Origin: Notamacropus eugenii
Lineage: Eukaryota; Chordata; Mammalia; Diprotodontia; Macropodidae
Length of the DNA stretch: 64,000 nucleotides
Direction: 5' to 3'
Assembly: GCF_028372415.1 (NCBI RefSeq)
Contig: NC_092873.1
Coordinates: forward strand, 351,705,890-351,769,889
This document shows, piece by piece, positions 10,293-22,599 of this stretch. The position numbers and the translations under genes were made by a program. The notes below the pieces were generated by a model. The model did no database searches and was not told where the DNA came from. It saw nothing but the letters and a program-made list of their open reading frames with translations. The number at the start of each line of letters is the position of its first letter. The first letter of the stretch is position 1.

Positions 10293-11190
10293 ACAACCAG
10301 TGCCAAATTGTTTTGATGAATACTGCTTTGTAGTATAGTTTGAAATCTGGTGCTTCTCCGCCCCTTTCCTTCCCACTTTTTCCCCATACTGTCCTGTGAA
10401 ATTTTAGACCTTTAACAAAAGGTTATGTTATGTTTCATGCATTCCATAGTCATTTTTAATGGAATTTCTTTCTTCTTGCTGGGTTTTGTTGAGAATTTCC
10501 AGAAGGGCTGGTGATTTCCTGGATTTATTCTGTTATTTCACTACTTTATCAAAGTTATAAGATGTTGCAATTAATTTTAAAGTTGACTCTCTAGTGTTTT
10601 CTAAGCAAATCATTGTAGCATATGCAAAAGTAGCAATGTTGTTTCCTCTCTGCCTATTGCGAAACCATACTCAAGGCCTCTTCCTCCTCTTCCCCACTCT
10701 ACTTCTTCTACAGGCTACATATTAATATCAAGACAATCCTTTAGTCTGAAGTCCCTTAACAAGTTACCTGAATGAAGAAAATTTTATTAGTACTTAATCA
10801 AACTCCTGGAAAACAATGTCCTTCCCACACAGAAATTTTTTCCTATAATCTTAATCAAAGATCTAATGTTTCCATCAAAAGTTTTCTACATCTATTGATA
10901 TAATAATGTGACCTTATTGCTTTTTATTATTAATATTATCTATTATATTTACAATTTCCTGATCTAAATTGAACCTGTTCATATTATATAATATTTTAAA
11001 TATGCTGCATCCTCTTTTCTAATGTTTGGTTGAATATTTTTAGAATGACATTAAAGACATTGGTTTACAATTTTCATTCTTAGTTTTATCTCTTCCTGGT
11101 TTATGTATCAGGACCATATTTGTCTCAAATATTTTCATATTTTTGCAAGCATTTTATGTAATATTGAAATTTATTGTCTTTTGAATGTCA
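10293..11190 (-). mobile_element. Old L1 ORF2 fragment
   Basis: Degraded ORF2 sequence in reverse: 'gctttgtagtatagtttgaa', 'ttgctgggttttgttgag', 'tttacaattttcattct', 'ctcttcctggtttatgtatc'. It is much more diverged than the L1 at 11325-12285. Confidence 0.6.
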
Positions 11191-11324
11191 GGAAGGACTT
11201 CCATAGAATTGGGGAACAAGAACCAAAGGTGTAATCATTTGCCCAAGGTCATACACAGTAAGAACTGAAATCTCTAAGTAACCTATCTTCCAGTCCAGGT
11301 CTCTTAATAGATTCATACAGATCT

Positions 11325-12285
11325 TTATGTTTTTTAAAATTAATTTTATTTATTTTCAGTGTTCTACAACCACTACCATATAACTTATATTTTTTCCCCC
11401 TCCTTTCCCCTTCCCTCCTTCCTCCCTTCCTGAGATGGTATACAATTTTATATAGGTTCTACACATACGTTCCTATTAAATACATTTTCATTATGTCATG
11501 CTGTATAGAAGAATTAAAAGGAATGGGACAAATCACATAACAAACCAAAATGTAATACACACAGAAAAAATGATCTGCTACATCCTGTGATTGAATTCTT
11601 TCTCTGGATGTGGAAGGCATTTTGCCTTAAAGACCATTGAGAATTTTTTTTAAGTCCTTGCATTGCAATGAAATTCCAAGTCTACCAGAAAAAAACTCAC
11701 TCATTGCTGTGCACAAAGTTCTCCTGGTTCTGCTCCTTTCGTTCAGGATCAGATCATGTAAGTTTTTCCCAGCCTCTCTGAAGTCTTCCTGTTCATCATT
11801 TCTCACAGCACAATAGTATTCCATTAAATTCATATACCATAATTTATTCAGCCATTCCCCAGTTGATGGGCATCCCCTTGATTTCCAGTTTTTGGCCACC
11901 ACAAAGAGTGCTGCTATAAATATTTTTGTACATGTGGGACCCTTTCCCATTTTTATGATCTCTTGGGGATACAGTCCTAGAAGCAGGTATTGCTGGGTCA
12001 AAGGGTATGCACATTTTTGTAGCCCTTTGGGCATAGTTCCAAATTTCTCTCCAGATGGTTGGATCAGCTCACAGTTCCACCAACAACGAATTAGTGTTCC
12101 AACTCTCCCACATCTTCTCCAACATTTATCTTCTTCCTGTTCTGTCATATTAGTCAATCTGATAGGTGTGATGTGGTACCTCAGAGTTGTTTTGATTTGC
12201 ATCTCTCTAATCAATAGTGATCAGATCTTTAGCATTGTTATAATCTCCTCCATATCCTTCCATTTACATTTGTCCTCTCCCCAAA
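11325..12285 (-). mobile_element. L1, 5'-truncated (ORF2 C-terminus and 3' UTR)
   Basis: The minus frame 11627-12214 stays open through MQIKTTLRYHITPIRL, CWRRCGRVGTLIRCWWNCEL and FFVVAKNWKS-like ORF2 tail motifs, so this is a comparatively young copy. The 3' UTR with its G/A-rich tract (reverse of 11390-11435) follows, to about 11325. Confidence 0.85.
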
Positions 12286-12289
12286 CTCT

Positions 12290-13578
12290 CTAGTGAGAGC
12301 TATGAACCTGATAGATCCCATCCCCATTTGTCTTTTTATTCATTGTTCCAGACCTGCATTCTATTCCAGTTCTAACATATCCAAGAACAAAAAGTCACTG
12401 AACAACTTAGACTTAACAGAGGGAGATTCCTACAGCAAAGAACTACAGTATATAAGAGACTATAGAGGTCACCAAGCTCAACTTTCTTCCTTTTCCTATT
12501 GTGCAACAATTCCTTGAGTCTCTGCAATCATTGATGACATAACATAGTAAGTATTTAGTAAATGTTCGCTGAGTTTTTGTATTGAATTAAAATGTAATTC
12601 CTGGTTGTAGCAAGCAAAGGGTATTTCTGTCATCTACCTAAAGAGCAGAAACATATATGTGTGGAGGAGTGGGAAAGAAGGGATAGAACTGCTATTTTAA
12701 GTGACCAGGTCAGAGAGTCAGGAAAAGTCCTGAAATTCTGGTGGGAATTTAAAAATGGAATCTCCCTCTTTCTTGGAAATCCTTGGCAGTGTTTGAACTG
12801 TTATGTGGCATCAACCTTTTAGATAAGGGAAAATATTCCAGAAGGCAACATGACCAGTGAGATTGCAATGTAAATTAGGGTGTAGCCCAGACCCAAAGGC
12901 AGCCACAGGTTGATGTTGGAGACATCAGAGAAGCCTTTCAAAGAATGTTTGCTGGAATGTAGCTATTATCTCTCACAGTTAGCAGTAGGGCTATCTAACA
13001 CAAGGTAAGGATTTCCCTCTTTGTGACTTTGATTAGAGGGAGAAACCCTAAAACCATTTATCTGGAAACAATCTCAAGGCACATCCCTACTGGTGAAAAT
13101 GAAGTTAGAAACCTGAGTAACTGTGACTGTTGTGGAATTATTTGATTTCAGACCTCGCTAGCAGAGGTGGGTGTCAGCCACTAGGGAATTCTAACACATC
13201 TTCCATGTTAATAAAAATAAATGAAATCTAATCTACAGTGAGAGAGTATAGTCCACTTGATGGACAAAGTTCAGAAGATGAGAATCTTAATAGGAACGGG
13301 AGTGAATACCGGCCAAATAGTACCATAATTGTTATATTTTTCAAGCCTAAACAAGACAAGATAAAACTTGGGTTGATTTCTGAGGCATTAGGAGGATAGA
13401 AAGCAAAGGGAACCAGAAGGGATTCAGTTTCTTGCTTAGAAGTCCAGGTAGGTTCTCCACATTTTTTCGTGGGCAGTGAAGCTTGGAAACTGAAACACCT
13501 TGAGCTCAGAGTGCCACCTGGTGGCCCTTAGAGAAATTGCGCTCTGAGTCGCTGTTCTGCAAGGAAGATGCTTCTGTC
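12290..13578. other. No gene recognised; mostly single-copy-looking
   Basis: About 1.3 kb with little recognisable repeat apart from an L2-like 'taagtatttagtaaatgttc' at about 12550. No open frame of note. Confidence 0.4.
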
Positions 13579-13594
13579 AAGGACAGAAACTTTA
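13579..13594. repeat. Left TSD of an L1 insertion
   Basis: AAGGACAGAAACTTTA, repeated exactly at 14101-14116 on the other side of the L1. Confidence 0.9.
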
Positions 13595-14100
13595 TTTTTT
13601 TATTTTTTATTTTTTATTTTTTTGCCTTTAAAGTTTTTTTTTTAATTTTGTAATGTTTAACAATCACTGCCATACAATTGAGATTTTATCCCTCCCCACC
13701 TACTCCCCACTACCCCCCTCCCTCCCCACGACTGCATACAATTCTGTATAGATTCTACATATACTTTCCTATTGAGTATATTTTCACTATAGTCATGCTA
13801 TGTAGTCAGACTAAGATAAATGAAAGAAATCGTATAACAAATCAGAACATGATACACAAACACATACACATACACAAACATGATCTGCTACAATATGTGA
13901 GTGACTTCCATATTTCTCTCTCTGAGTGTGGCAGGCATTTTGCCTTGAGATCCTCCACTGGGATTTTTTTTTTGGTAAGAAGTTCTTGTGTTATTACAAA
14001 AATCTAAGTCTACCAGAAAAAACTCTCACACACTGTGGTTGTTGCTGTGCGTAAAGTTCTCCTGGTTCTGCTCCTTTCACTCAGCATCAGGTCATATAAG
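13595..14100 (-). mobile_element. L1, strongly 5'-truncated, 16-bp TSD
   Basis: Only the last ~500 bp of an L1: a T-rich start (the poly-A tail in reverse), the 3' UTR, and the beginning of the ORF2 end ('cactcagcatcaggtcatat'). The perfect 16-bp duplication on both sides shows insertion by target-primed reverse transcription. Confidence 0.9.
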
Positions 14101-14116
14101 AAGGACAGAAACTTTA

Positions 14117-14370
14117 GTATCTTACAGAAGTATTTGAAAGGCTGTTGCGAAGAAGAGAGGCTAGCTTTGATCTGCTTGGCCTTAAAGGGCAGATCAAGCA
14201 ACAAAAGCTGGAAGTTGCAGAAAGGTCGGTTTAAATTCTATGTAAGAAGACATTTCCTAACAATTAGAATTGTTCAAAAATGGATCAGGCTGCCTCAGGA
14301 GGGAATGGATTTCCTATTACTGGATGTCCTCATCTGAAAGCTGCAAGACCAGTTTTCAAGAATACTGTAG
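14117..14370. mobile_element. CR1/L3-type LINE fragment
   Basis: 'aagacatttcctaacaatt', 'aatggatcaggctgcctc' and 'ggatttcctattactgga' match the old CR1/L3 3' region of amniotes. It hosts the L1 at 13595-14100. Confidence 0.5.
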
Positions 14371-14397
14371 AAGGGAACATATTGGAGCAGATGACCT

Positions 14398-14645
14398 CAA
14401 AGTTAAGTGGTATAGTGTATAAAACCCTGGGCCTGGAGTCAGAAACATCTGATTTGACCTTAGACACTTACTAGCTATGTAGTCCTGGGCAAATTACTTA
14501 ACCTCTATCTGCCTTGGTTTCCTCAGCAAAATGAGGATAATATTAGTACTTATCTTCAAGGTTGTTGTAAGGCTCAAATAAAAAAATATTTGTAGAGCAT
14601 TTAGCGAAATTTCTGGTTCATAATAGTAATAAATAAGAAATGAAT
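14398..14645 (+). mobile_element. MIR-type CORE-SINE
   Basis: 'cctggagtcagaaacatc', 'cctgggcaaattacttaacc', 'ttcaaggttgttgtaaggct' and a MIR-like end '...catttagcgaaatttctgg'. Confidence 0.65.
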
Positions 14646-14659
14646 GTTCCCTCTTCCTA

Positions 14660-14940
14660 CATTGAGTTTTTCAAAATTAAATGAACTTTTAAAACGGATG
14701 TAAATATATTTTTCTCCCTCCCTCCTTTCCCCACTGGAAATAAACAAACAACCAAAAAAAAAAAAAACCCTTCCCCTCCAAAAAAACCCTTACATGATCA
14801 AGCAAAACAAATTTTCTGGCCATGTTAAAAATATATTTCTCAATTTGCATCCTCTGAATCTATTACCTCTCAGTCAAGAATTCCCTGGAATTATGGTTGG
14901 TCATTGTGTTGTTCAGAATTCTGAGGGTGAATTGGAGTGG
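14660..14940 (-). mobile_element. Old L1 3'-end fragment
   Basis: 'atgatcaagcaaaacaaatt', 'ggccatgttaaaaatatat' and 'ttatggttggtcattgtgtt', the same old L1 type as 20-295. Confidence 0.5.
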
Positions 14941-16105
14941 GCAGAGACTTTTGGCAGACAGACTAATCAGCAGGCTATTGCAATGGTTCAGGAGGGAGGA
15001 AATGATGAGGACTTGTGCCAGGATGGTGGCAGTATCCAAAGGTTGAAGGGGGGCATATGTGAAAGATGTTATCATGAAGGAAAAATCAACAGATTCAATA
15101 TGGAAGATGAGAGATAGTGAGGAGTTGCCAACGATGCCTAGGTTGTGAGACTGGGTGACTAGTAGGATGGTAGTATCCTCAATAGTAACGGGAAAATTAG
15201 GAAGAGGCAAAAGGTTTTTGGGGAAAGATAATGAGTACAGTTTTGAACATGCTGAGTTTAATATGTTTATGGGACATATCGTGTGAGTTATCCAATAGGC
15301 AGTTGAAAAGACAAGACTGGAGATCAGAAGAGTTTAGGACTGGATAGATGGCGGTGGTGGTGGTTGTCCTTCATTCTCAAAGAGGACCAAAATGACATCA
15401 CTATGCTAGTGTATAGTTTCATTACGTCCGACTGTGACTGATCAGACCAACGCAAGCTTGCAATGCTCTACCAAATAGTCTGGGTGAACATCTGGGGTGA
15501 ATACTCCAAATTTGCACATCCTTCATTTCCTTTGAGCTGTTTCAGTTCTGCTTTGCTCATAGAGCACAGCACCCTCTCTGATGTGGGCATGCTATGCTGA
15601 GTGGTCCTGTATCAGTGTCTCCCATGTCACACAATCAACGTGGATTAGAGAATCAACAGTATAGAGATTATATCCGTGGGGTCTGATGAGACTGCTGAAA
15701 GAAAAATAGAGGGAGAGGAGGTCTAGGATAGAGCCCTGTGGTACACCCATTGTTAGTCACTGTGACCTGGATGAAGATCCAGCAAAGGAGACAGAGAAGA
15801 AGAGGTTAGATGGGTAGAAGTACAGAAAGAGAGTCAAGGAGAAGAGGGTTATCCACAGTATAAGTGTTGAAGGCTGCAGAGAGGTCAAGAAGGATGAGGA
15901 CTGAGAAAGGGCCATTAGTTGGCAATTAAGAACTCTTTATTAACTTTGGGGATTGACTGACTGACTGAAAGGTAGAGTGAAGCCCAGACCGTGGAAGGGG
16001 TTATAATACCAAACTGAGGGGTTTGTATAATCTAGAGTCAATTGAAAGCCACTGAAACTTCCTGAATAGAGAAGGGACATCTGCTGACATTTGCTTTAAG
16101 AATGT
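14941..16105. repeat. Unclassified ancient interspersed repeat, split by an RTE
   Basis: Left part to about 15350 and right part from about 15655 read as one element ('gatgaggacttgtgccagg', 'gttgtgagactgggtgact', then 'gagccctgtggtacaccc', 'ggctgcagagaggtcaaga'). I recognise these words as a recurrent mammalian repeat but cannot assign the family. Confidence 0.4.
15356..15655 (-). mobile_element. RTE-type LINE 3' end
   Basis: Reverse-strand match to the 3' end of the RTE at 55942-57288 ('ggttgtccttcattctcaaa', 'gactgatcagaccaacgc', 'ccaaatttgcacatcctt', 'agtggtcctgtatcagtgtc'). It interrupts the repeat at 14941-16105. Confidence 0.7.
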
Positions 16106-16450
16106 TCATTACCATTTTCACTATAAATGAAATGAAAACATTATTAGAAGAATGGATTAGCCAGAAAACAAAAACAAAAGAAGGGCTGGTCAGATTAAAT
16201 GCATGGGATTAGTAGCCTGGGAATGGTGAAAGAACTAGACCTCCTGGCACCCTACCCCCTCCCAGGACATTTAAAGGAGGAAAGGGATGTGGACAGACTT
16301 GGAATGGGCAGGCAGAGATTAGTTTGTATATGTATTTTAGGAAAGAATTCCCACAGGGATGAGATGACAGAGACTTTGGAAATCATCAGAGTTTTTTATT
16401 ATAATAAAGTCACCTGAAATTAGTTTCCTGGAATTTAACTATGATCTCTT
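16106..16450. other. No feature recognised
   Basis: Unassigned sequence before a purine-rich tract. Confidence 0.4.
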
Positions 16451-16454
16451 GAGT

Positions 16455-16700
16455 TCTGGGGCAGGGGAGATAGAGGGAAACAGAGATGGCACAGACTGAG
16501 AGGAGAAAGAAAGAGGAAGTGGGAAGAGAGAAACAGCAGGGGGAGGGAGGAACAAAGAGAGACAGAAAGGTAGTCGGACAGTTGAGACAGATGGACAGAT
16601 GGAGGGGGAAGGGGAGAAGGGAAGGAGATAAAGAAGGGAAAGGGAAGGAGGATGAAAAAGAGGGAAGGAGAAAATGGGAAAGAAAGAGGGAGAGCTCAAT
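16455..16700. repeat. Purine-rich (GGGA/GAAA) low-complexity tract
   Basis: About 245 bp almost entirely of A and G on the plus strand (e.g. 'gggaaagggaaggaggatg'). Such polypurine tracts can adopt triplex DNA. Open frames on both strands here are compositional. Confidence 0.9.
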
Positions 16701-16779
16701 AGGGAAACAATTTAAATCATACCCATGATAATGCCTGCTATTACATCCAATAAGTGTATATGAACATAAGATGCAATCT

Positions 16780-17012
16780 TTTATTGTTGTTCAGTTGTGT
16801 CCAACCCTTCAGGACCCAGTTTAGGGTTTTCTTGGCAAAGATACTGGAGTGCTTTGCCCTTTTCTTCTCCAGCTCATTTTTCAGATGAGGTAACTAAAGC
16901 AAACAAGGTTAAGTGACTTACCCAGGGTCACACAACTAGTAAGTGTGAGGTTAGATTTGAACTCAGATCCTGATACCAGGTCTGACAGTCTGTCCACTGT
17001 ACTGTTCCCTAA
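16780..17012 (-). mobile_element. Mar1-type CORE-SINE
   Basis: Reverse orientation: 'ttgttgttcagttgtgtcca', 'gttttcttggcaaagatact', 'gtgacttacccagggtcaca' and a degraded head. Confidence 0.85.
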
Positions 17013-17770
17013 CTTGATCTCAGTTGTTACCTAACACTATGAACCTCTTATATATAGTATGCACATCATGTCAGCTATTCTGGAAGTTCCTCTCCATCAT
17101 AGCAACCCATTTTTACTCTCTTTAGGTGAATAAAGCTTATAAGAGGCACAGACTTAGCTGACCTTCCTAGCATTCCTGGGTAGCTAGAAGGCATGGTGCA
17201 GCAGGAAGAAGAAAGTTATGTAACTGCATTCATGTGTAATGCCCTTTCAAGGGATTTTTACCTCCTGATCATCTATTTTCATGTTGGTTAGGTCTTTACT
17301 TGTGCAAGTTTTTAAAAATGTAGTTTTAATTCTTTATTTGAGTAGCAATCTTGGTTTTTGCCTTTCTTTTGATCAATGACTTATTAGTGAAAAAATAAGA
17401 TTTACATCCAATTATTTCCATAACAATTATCTCATATCCAAGTGGCCTCTCATTCACTCTATCATCTTTTAAAGAGACTAGTCTAAACTCTTTCAGAGTC
17501 CAACTGTTTAAAGAGATGACACTGAACTTTATGAGAGATTTAAGGGATTTTCAAGGCTGCTTTGCTTCTACATAATTCTTATCAGAGGTGCTAACTTTAG
17601 AATCTAATCTTTTGTAAGATGCAACTATGCTGTACTTGATTTGTCACCCAGTGGTTGGAATTACAATTTTTAAAATTTTAAAAAATTCTTTCTCCTCTCT
17701 CCTTTCCATCTTTCGGCCAAGTTGTTTGCCTTGATAACAGATGATTTGAGGAAAGAGAAGCTAAGATAAA
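17013..17770. other. No gene recognised
   Basis: Unassigned; 17280-17440 is vaguely L1-like. Confidence 0.35.
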
Positions 17771-17774
17771 TCAA

Positions 17775-17920
17775 GTTAACAAGCATTTACTCAGGTCCAG
17801 CTATGTGGCAAGCATTGGGCTAAACAATCAGGATTCAAAGAAAGGCAAAAGATCGTTTCTGCCTTTGAGGAACTTGCAGTCTAAAGGGGGAGGCAACATG
17901 CAAAGAGTAGAGGATATGTT
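17775..17920 (+). mobile_element. Ancient LINE (L2/L3-type) fragment
   Basis: 'gttaacaagcatttact', 'ctatgtggcaagcattggg', 'ttgaggaacttgcagtct'. Confidence 0.5.
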
Positions 17921-18208
17921 GGGGTAATCTCAGAGGGAAGGAACTAAGATCAAGGACTGGGACAGGTTTCTGGTAGAAGCTGGGTTTTAGAAGAAATTAC
18001 AGCGTGGCAATTTAGCAACATTAAAGGGCCAATAGATGGAAACCAAGGACCATCAAGTACTCCAAGACTCAATGGGTCTATCACCTCACTGATTTGTGTA
18101 TCTCCTCCAATAATACAAAATGTGACCTATCCATTCCTGCTCATGAAGACTTTCTGTCACACAAAGTCCTACTTCAACCCATCAGGGAATAGAGGTGACC
18201 TTAGGTTT

Positions 18209-18720
18209 GTTTTTTTAAATAGTTGCAGTCAATTTATTAAAAGAGATGGCTGTTTAGGCATCTGCCATGGTGACTTCAACTTCTACACTTGGTTCAGTGC
18301 TGATTGAAGTGAACTGTTTAAAAATTTCACAAGGACTGCAAATCAATAAGGTGTTTGCAGATTCTCATCTGGAACCAATTCCAAGTCTTTGAACCTTTCT
18401 GGAAAGGAGTTTTTCTAGTTGTGACCCAAAGTGTCTTAGTGGGCATTCATACACTTTCAAGTTCTTTTCTTTGGTTCCTCTGGTTAGCTCAGCACACACT
18501 TTCTCGATTGCTTTCACTTTGGGGCTCGTGAGAGTAATACAGATCCAGTAAATGGCCACTTGGGTTCCCCAAATATCTTGCCTGTGTCTTGGAATGCCAT
18601 GGCAGTGGAGTGGCTTCCTGACTGACTTATTCCTTGGTGATAGCAGACAAAGGTGAGTCAGGAGGAGGAGAGGTAGAGACTACCAACTTCATGAGACTGC
18701 AGCAATGGTACTTGCACCAA
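18209..18720 (-). pseudogene. RPS20: RPS20 processed pseudogene
   Basis: Retrocopy of ribosomal protein S20 mRNA. The minus strand gives MAFQDTGK from 18600, then after a lost base near 18555 the second frame reads [19 protein letters not shown] and KEKNLKV. The C-terminus VEVEVTMADA with TAA (18254-18256) lies in yet another frame. The indels and internal stops exclude a normal S20. It has no introns, an AATAAA about 20 nt after the stop, a short A-tail (T-run 18210-18216 on the plus strand), and an 18-bp TSD (AGAGGTGACCTTAGGTTT at 18191-18208; one mismatch at 18721-18738). Together these show L1-driven retroposition. About 120 bp upstream of the ATG (18601-18720) also lies within the TSDs and is longer than a usual S20 leader. 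Confidence 0.92.
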
Positions 18721-19315
18721 AGAGGTGGCCTTAGGTTTTCAAAGACTGTACCAGGTTGTAGCAGATTTGACTATGCTGGAAAGGCTTTGAGGATGGCCCA
18801 GCAACAGATTGAGTCTGTTTTTCAAGGACCATCACAGCTAGCATGGATGGACTCCTTAACCAGCTGGCCCCTTAGTGATGAATTCTTTGGCATCCCACCA
18901 GATATAAATTTCCAAAAAATGAAATTATTCATCATTAATTAGAAAATAAACTGATTTCCAGTTCCAGGATTACTCAGGGAGGAAGATATTTCATCTCCTT
19001 TTTCCAATACCAATTAACTGTCTTATTTCCCAAGAAAATAAAGCACTAATATTGAGTGAGAATGAAGAAGTAAAAAACCAAGCAGTAGTGACATTCTTTT
19101 TAATCTTGAAATCTGGATACAATAGGAAAGGGATCAAATGAACATATGGGGTGTGGAAACCTTCCCCTTCCATTCCTACTTTTAGAAATATTAAGAAATC
19201 ATATTTTCTCAGTACTTTAGTCTGATGTCCTTGGTCCAGTCTGAACTAGAAACCTTTCTGTGCCTATAAATTCTGGGGAAAAATGTCATGTGTTGTACTA
19301 TTTTTCATCATTCTT

Positions 19316-20003
19316 TTTTTTTCTTTTAGAAAATTAATTAATTAATTTTTAATTTACCACATTCACTTCCATAAGCTTTTGAGTTTTAAATTTTCTCCAC
19401 CTTCCTTTTCTTCCCCCCTCCTCAAGATAGTGTGCAATTTGATAGGCTCTACATGTGCATTCTTATTAAAAATACTTTCACATTAGTCATGTTGTAAAGA
19501 GGAATTAGAACAAATGGAATCACAAGAAAGAAGAAACAAAGCAACAAAAGGAGAGCAAATAGTATCCTTCAATCTGCATTCAGATTCTATAGTTCTTTCT
19601 CTGCATGTGGATGGCATTTTACAACATGAGTCTTTTGGAACTGTTTTAGGTCCTTGCATTGTTGTGGAGGACTAAGTCTATCAAAAACAGTCCTCACACA
19701 CTGTGGCTGTTACTGTGTACAGTGTTCTCCTGGTTCTGTTCACTTAACTCAGCATCAGTTCATATAAGTCCATCCATGTATTTTTGAAGTCTGCTTGTTC
19801 ATCATTTCTTATATAGCACAACAATATTCCATTACATTCATGTACCACAACTTGTTCAGTCATTCTCCAATTGATGTATATCTCAATTTCCAGTTCCATC
19901 ACAAAAAGAACTCCTAGAAATATTTTTGTACATGTGGGTTCTTTTCCCATTTTTATGATCTCCTTGGGATACAGCCCGAAAACTGATATTGTTGGGTCAA
20001 AGG
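19316..20003 (-). mobile_element. L1, 5'-truncated, 17-bp TSD
   Basis: The ORF2 end and 3' UTR of an L1 in reverse (FGLYPKEIIKMGKEPTCTKI frame). It is flanked by exact copies of TATTTTTCATCATTCTT at 19299-19315 and 20004-20020. Confidence 0.9.
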
Positions 20004-20234
20004 TATTTTTCATCATTCTTAACCAAGGTCTAACTAGTTCCTAAAGGGAGAATCTTGATCAGCTCAGGAAGAAGTCTTCCCTGATTAGGGTAACAATCAG
20101 ACTACAGGCAAGAACTTTTAAAAATAATTTAAATAAAAGATTTAATTTAAATAACTGATTGAATGCATTTAAGTAATAGAATAATTATAATAACATAAAT
20201 AATTTAAATAATAGAAGTATCTCTGACTTGTTAG

Positions 20235-20725
20235 AAGTATTTTTGACTTGTTTGTCCTTTGACAGAATGTCTTGACTTGTGTGTGAATTGGATTTAAATG
20301 ACGCAGAATTGCACAAAGCTCTCTTTCAGCGTTATGGAAATCCAGTAGTCTTTGGAGTGCAGGGGATGACCCTGGTGTCTGATCAAGCTCTAATTGCTCC
20401 ATAGTGCCTGCTTCAGCTGCCTTCATGGTCATTGCTAATTGTTCTCATCTGCCCATTCTTCTAGGGGAAGTCTTCACAAGCTTGGGGTAGACTCCCCCCT
20501 AAATCCCTAATAGGTTTGAGGACTGTTGCTTACCTCCAACCTGGTTTAGTCCATCTACTGAGATAATTTACTGGGTGTGGCCACTGTCCATGCTACAGCT
20601 TCCTGGAACCACAGGTGAGAGCTGAGTGCCAGGTAGACCCCAAGGTGGATAAGCAGACCTAAAAAAGACTTGCAAAGTCCTCACACAAGAGGTACTAGTT
20701 CTGCTTGAATACCTCATACACCCCC
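20235..20725 (+). mobile_element. RTE-related element (head region)
   Basis: Shares 'ctggtgtctgatcaagctct', 'cttcagctgccttcatgg', 'gggaagtcttcacaagcttg' and 'ggaaccacaggtgagagctg' with the elements at 33794-34472 (minus) and 55942-57288 (plus). Here the RTE ORF segment is absent. Confidence 0.6.
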
Positions 20726-20899
20726 CACCTTTGACTTAGTGAACACTTATAGGGAGTGGTTAAATAAGTATAAGAATACTTATAAGGAGTGGTTAAAAAG
20801 GAATTGAATGGTTTTTAGGTAAATGGTTTTTGAAGGTGACCTCAAAAGTAGATGACTATTACTTTCTGATGAATCAAAACTGTTACCTCCTGTTAATTA

Positions 20900-22235
20900 A
20901 AAACTAAACTAAAAAAGTTCAATTAATAAAAATAGATTTCTCTTCCTTTTACCCATTCCTTTGGGGAAAAAAGAAAAGAAATGCCACATTTTTGTAAAAA
21001 TATTCATAATCAAGCAAAACAAATTCTTTCATTGGTTTCATCATTAGTCCTTTGGAATTCTGATTCCTCATTGTATTGCTCAAGGTTCCTAAGACTTTCA
21101 AAGATGTTTATTTTTATAATGTTCTTGTATAAATAATTCTCCTGGTTCTGCTATTTCATTCCGCATCCGTTCATACAAGTCTTCCCAGGTTTACCGAAAC
21201 TATCATTTCTGGTCATTTCTTACTACAGGATACTATTCTATCACATTCACTTATCACACTTTGTTCTTTCATTCCCCAATTGATGGACATGCCTTTAGTT
21301 TCTTGGTTTTTGTCACCACAAAAAAAGAACTGCTATAAATATTCTTGTATATATGAACGTTTTCTCTCTTTCTTTGATTTCTTTGGGCCATAACCTTACT
21401 AGTAGTTTCAGTATGCCTGTCTTCCTGAGCCCCTTCAGCATTTGTCATTTTTCTTTTTTTTTGCCGACTTTGTCAATAGTGTAAGGTGGGAACTAAAGTT
21501 GCTTTAATTTTATTCTCTAATTATTAGTTATTTGGAGCATTTTTCCCCATATGGCTACTGATAGCTTGGAATTTCTTCCTTAAAAAACTGCCTATTTATA
21601 TCCTTTGAAAACTCATGAATTGGGAAAGACTTATTTTTATAAATTGGAATTATCTCTTTATTTATTTTGGAAATTTGACCTTTATTAGAGAAACTTGCTG
21701 CAAACATTTCTCCCAGTTATGTTTGCAGTCTAATTGTAGCTGCATTAATTTTATGCATAAACTTTAAAATTTTATGTAATCCAGTTTGTTCATTTTGTCT
21801 TCTGTATCCCTCTCCATCTTTTATTTGGTCATGAAATTTTCTCCTAAACCATAGATCTGAAAGTTAATCTTTTTCATTACTTCTTTAATTTATTTATGAT
21901 GTCACCTTTTATGTCTCAGTCATGCATTTTTTTGGACTTTGTCTTGGTATATGGCATGAGAGGCTGATTTAAATTCAATTTCTGCCAGACTATTTTCCTA
22001 TTTTCCTAGGAGTTTGTGTCAATTTGTGAGTTATTGCCTCAGAAGCTGAGGTTTTGGAGATTTTCAGACTCTAGAGTACCATGTTCTTTTATTTCTGTAT
22101 TTTACATAACTAAACTATTGCACCAGTTGACCTCTGTCCCTTAAAACAAAACCACATTGATGATTTTTATTTACTTCATCTTGCTTGTAGAATTTTATCT
22201 TTGTTTTAATTGTAAGAAGAAAATAGTTTAGTCAG
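20900..22235 (-). mobile_element. Old L1, degraded ORF2 and 3' UTR
   Basis: Runs through the ORF2 order in reverse: 'ctcctggttctgctatttca', 'attccccaattgatggacat', 'tatagatctgaaagttaatc'-like, and 'ttgtcttggtatatggcat'. All frames are broken. Confidence 0.7.
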
Positions 22236-22599
22236 TGATTTTTCAAAAAGCAGGATAGATCTCGGTCTCATGTTTATTATTCCTCTTTTCCCTCAGCAGA
22301 AATGCATGTGAGTTAAAAAATTTGTCTGACAGATTTGTGCCCCAAAAACAGAATATTGAGTATTCCTACCACAGTGGTAAAACCACTCCCCAAGGTTGCA
22401 AAGGACATCTCTCCATGGTAGAACAGGAAATAAGAAGTTCTATTTCTCAACCTATAGAATTTAGGGGAGGAATATATCAGAGATCTATAATTTCTTATGG
22501 CACAAGGTGGCAGGGATGACTATTGCATTGATATAGAGTGAAAGGACCATTCTCTTGGGAATAGAAACTCTTCCACTTACTGACTTGCCTAAGTTGTTT
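22236..22599. other. No feature recognised
   Basis: Unassigned. A 65-codon plus-strand frame (22322-22519) has no recognisable family features. Confidence 0.4.

Noticed and set aside
18634-18942. 102-codon plus-strand open frame, protein-like composition, followed by AATAAA
   Set aside because: It crosses the right target-site duplication of the RPS20 retrocopy (18721-18738), so its first third belongs to the inserted DNA and the rest to the host. The frame arose by chance at the junction.
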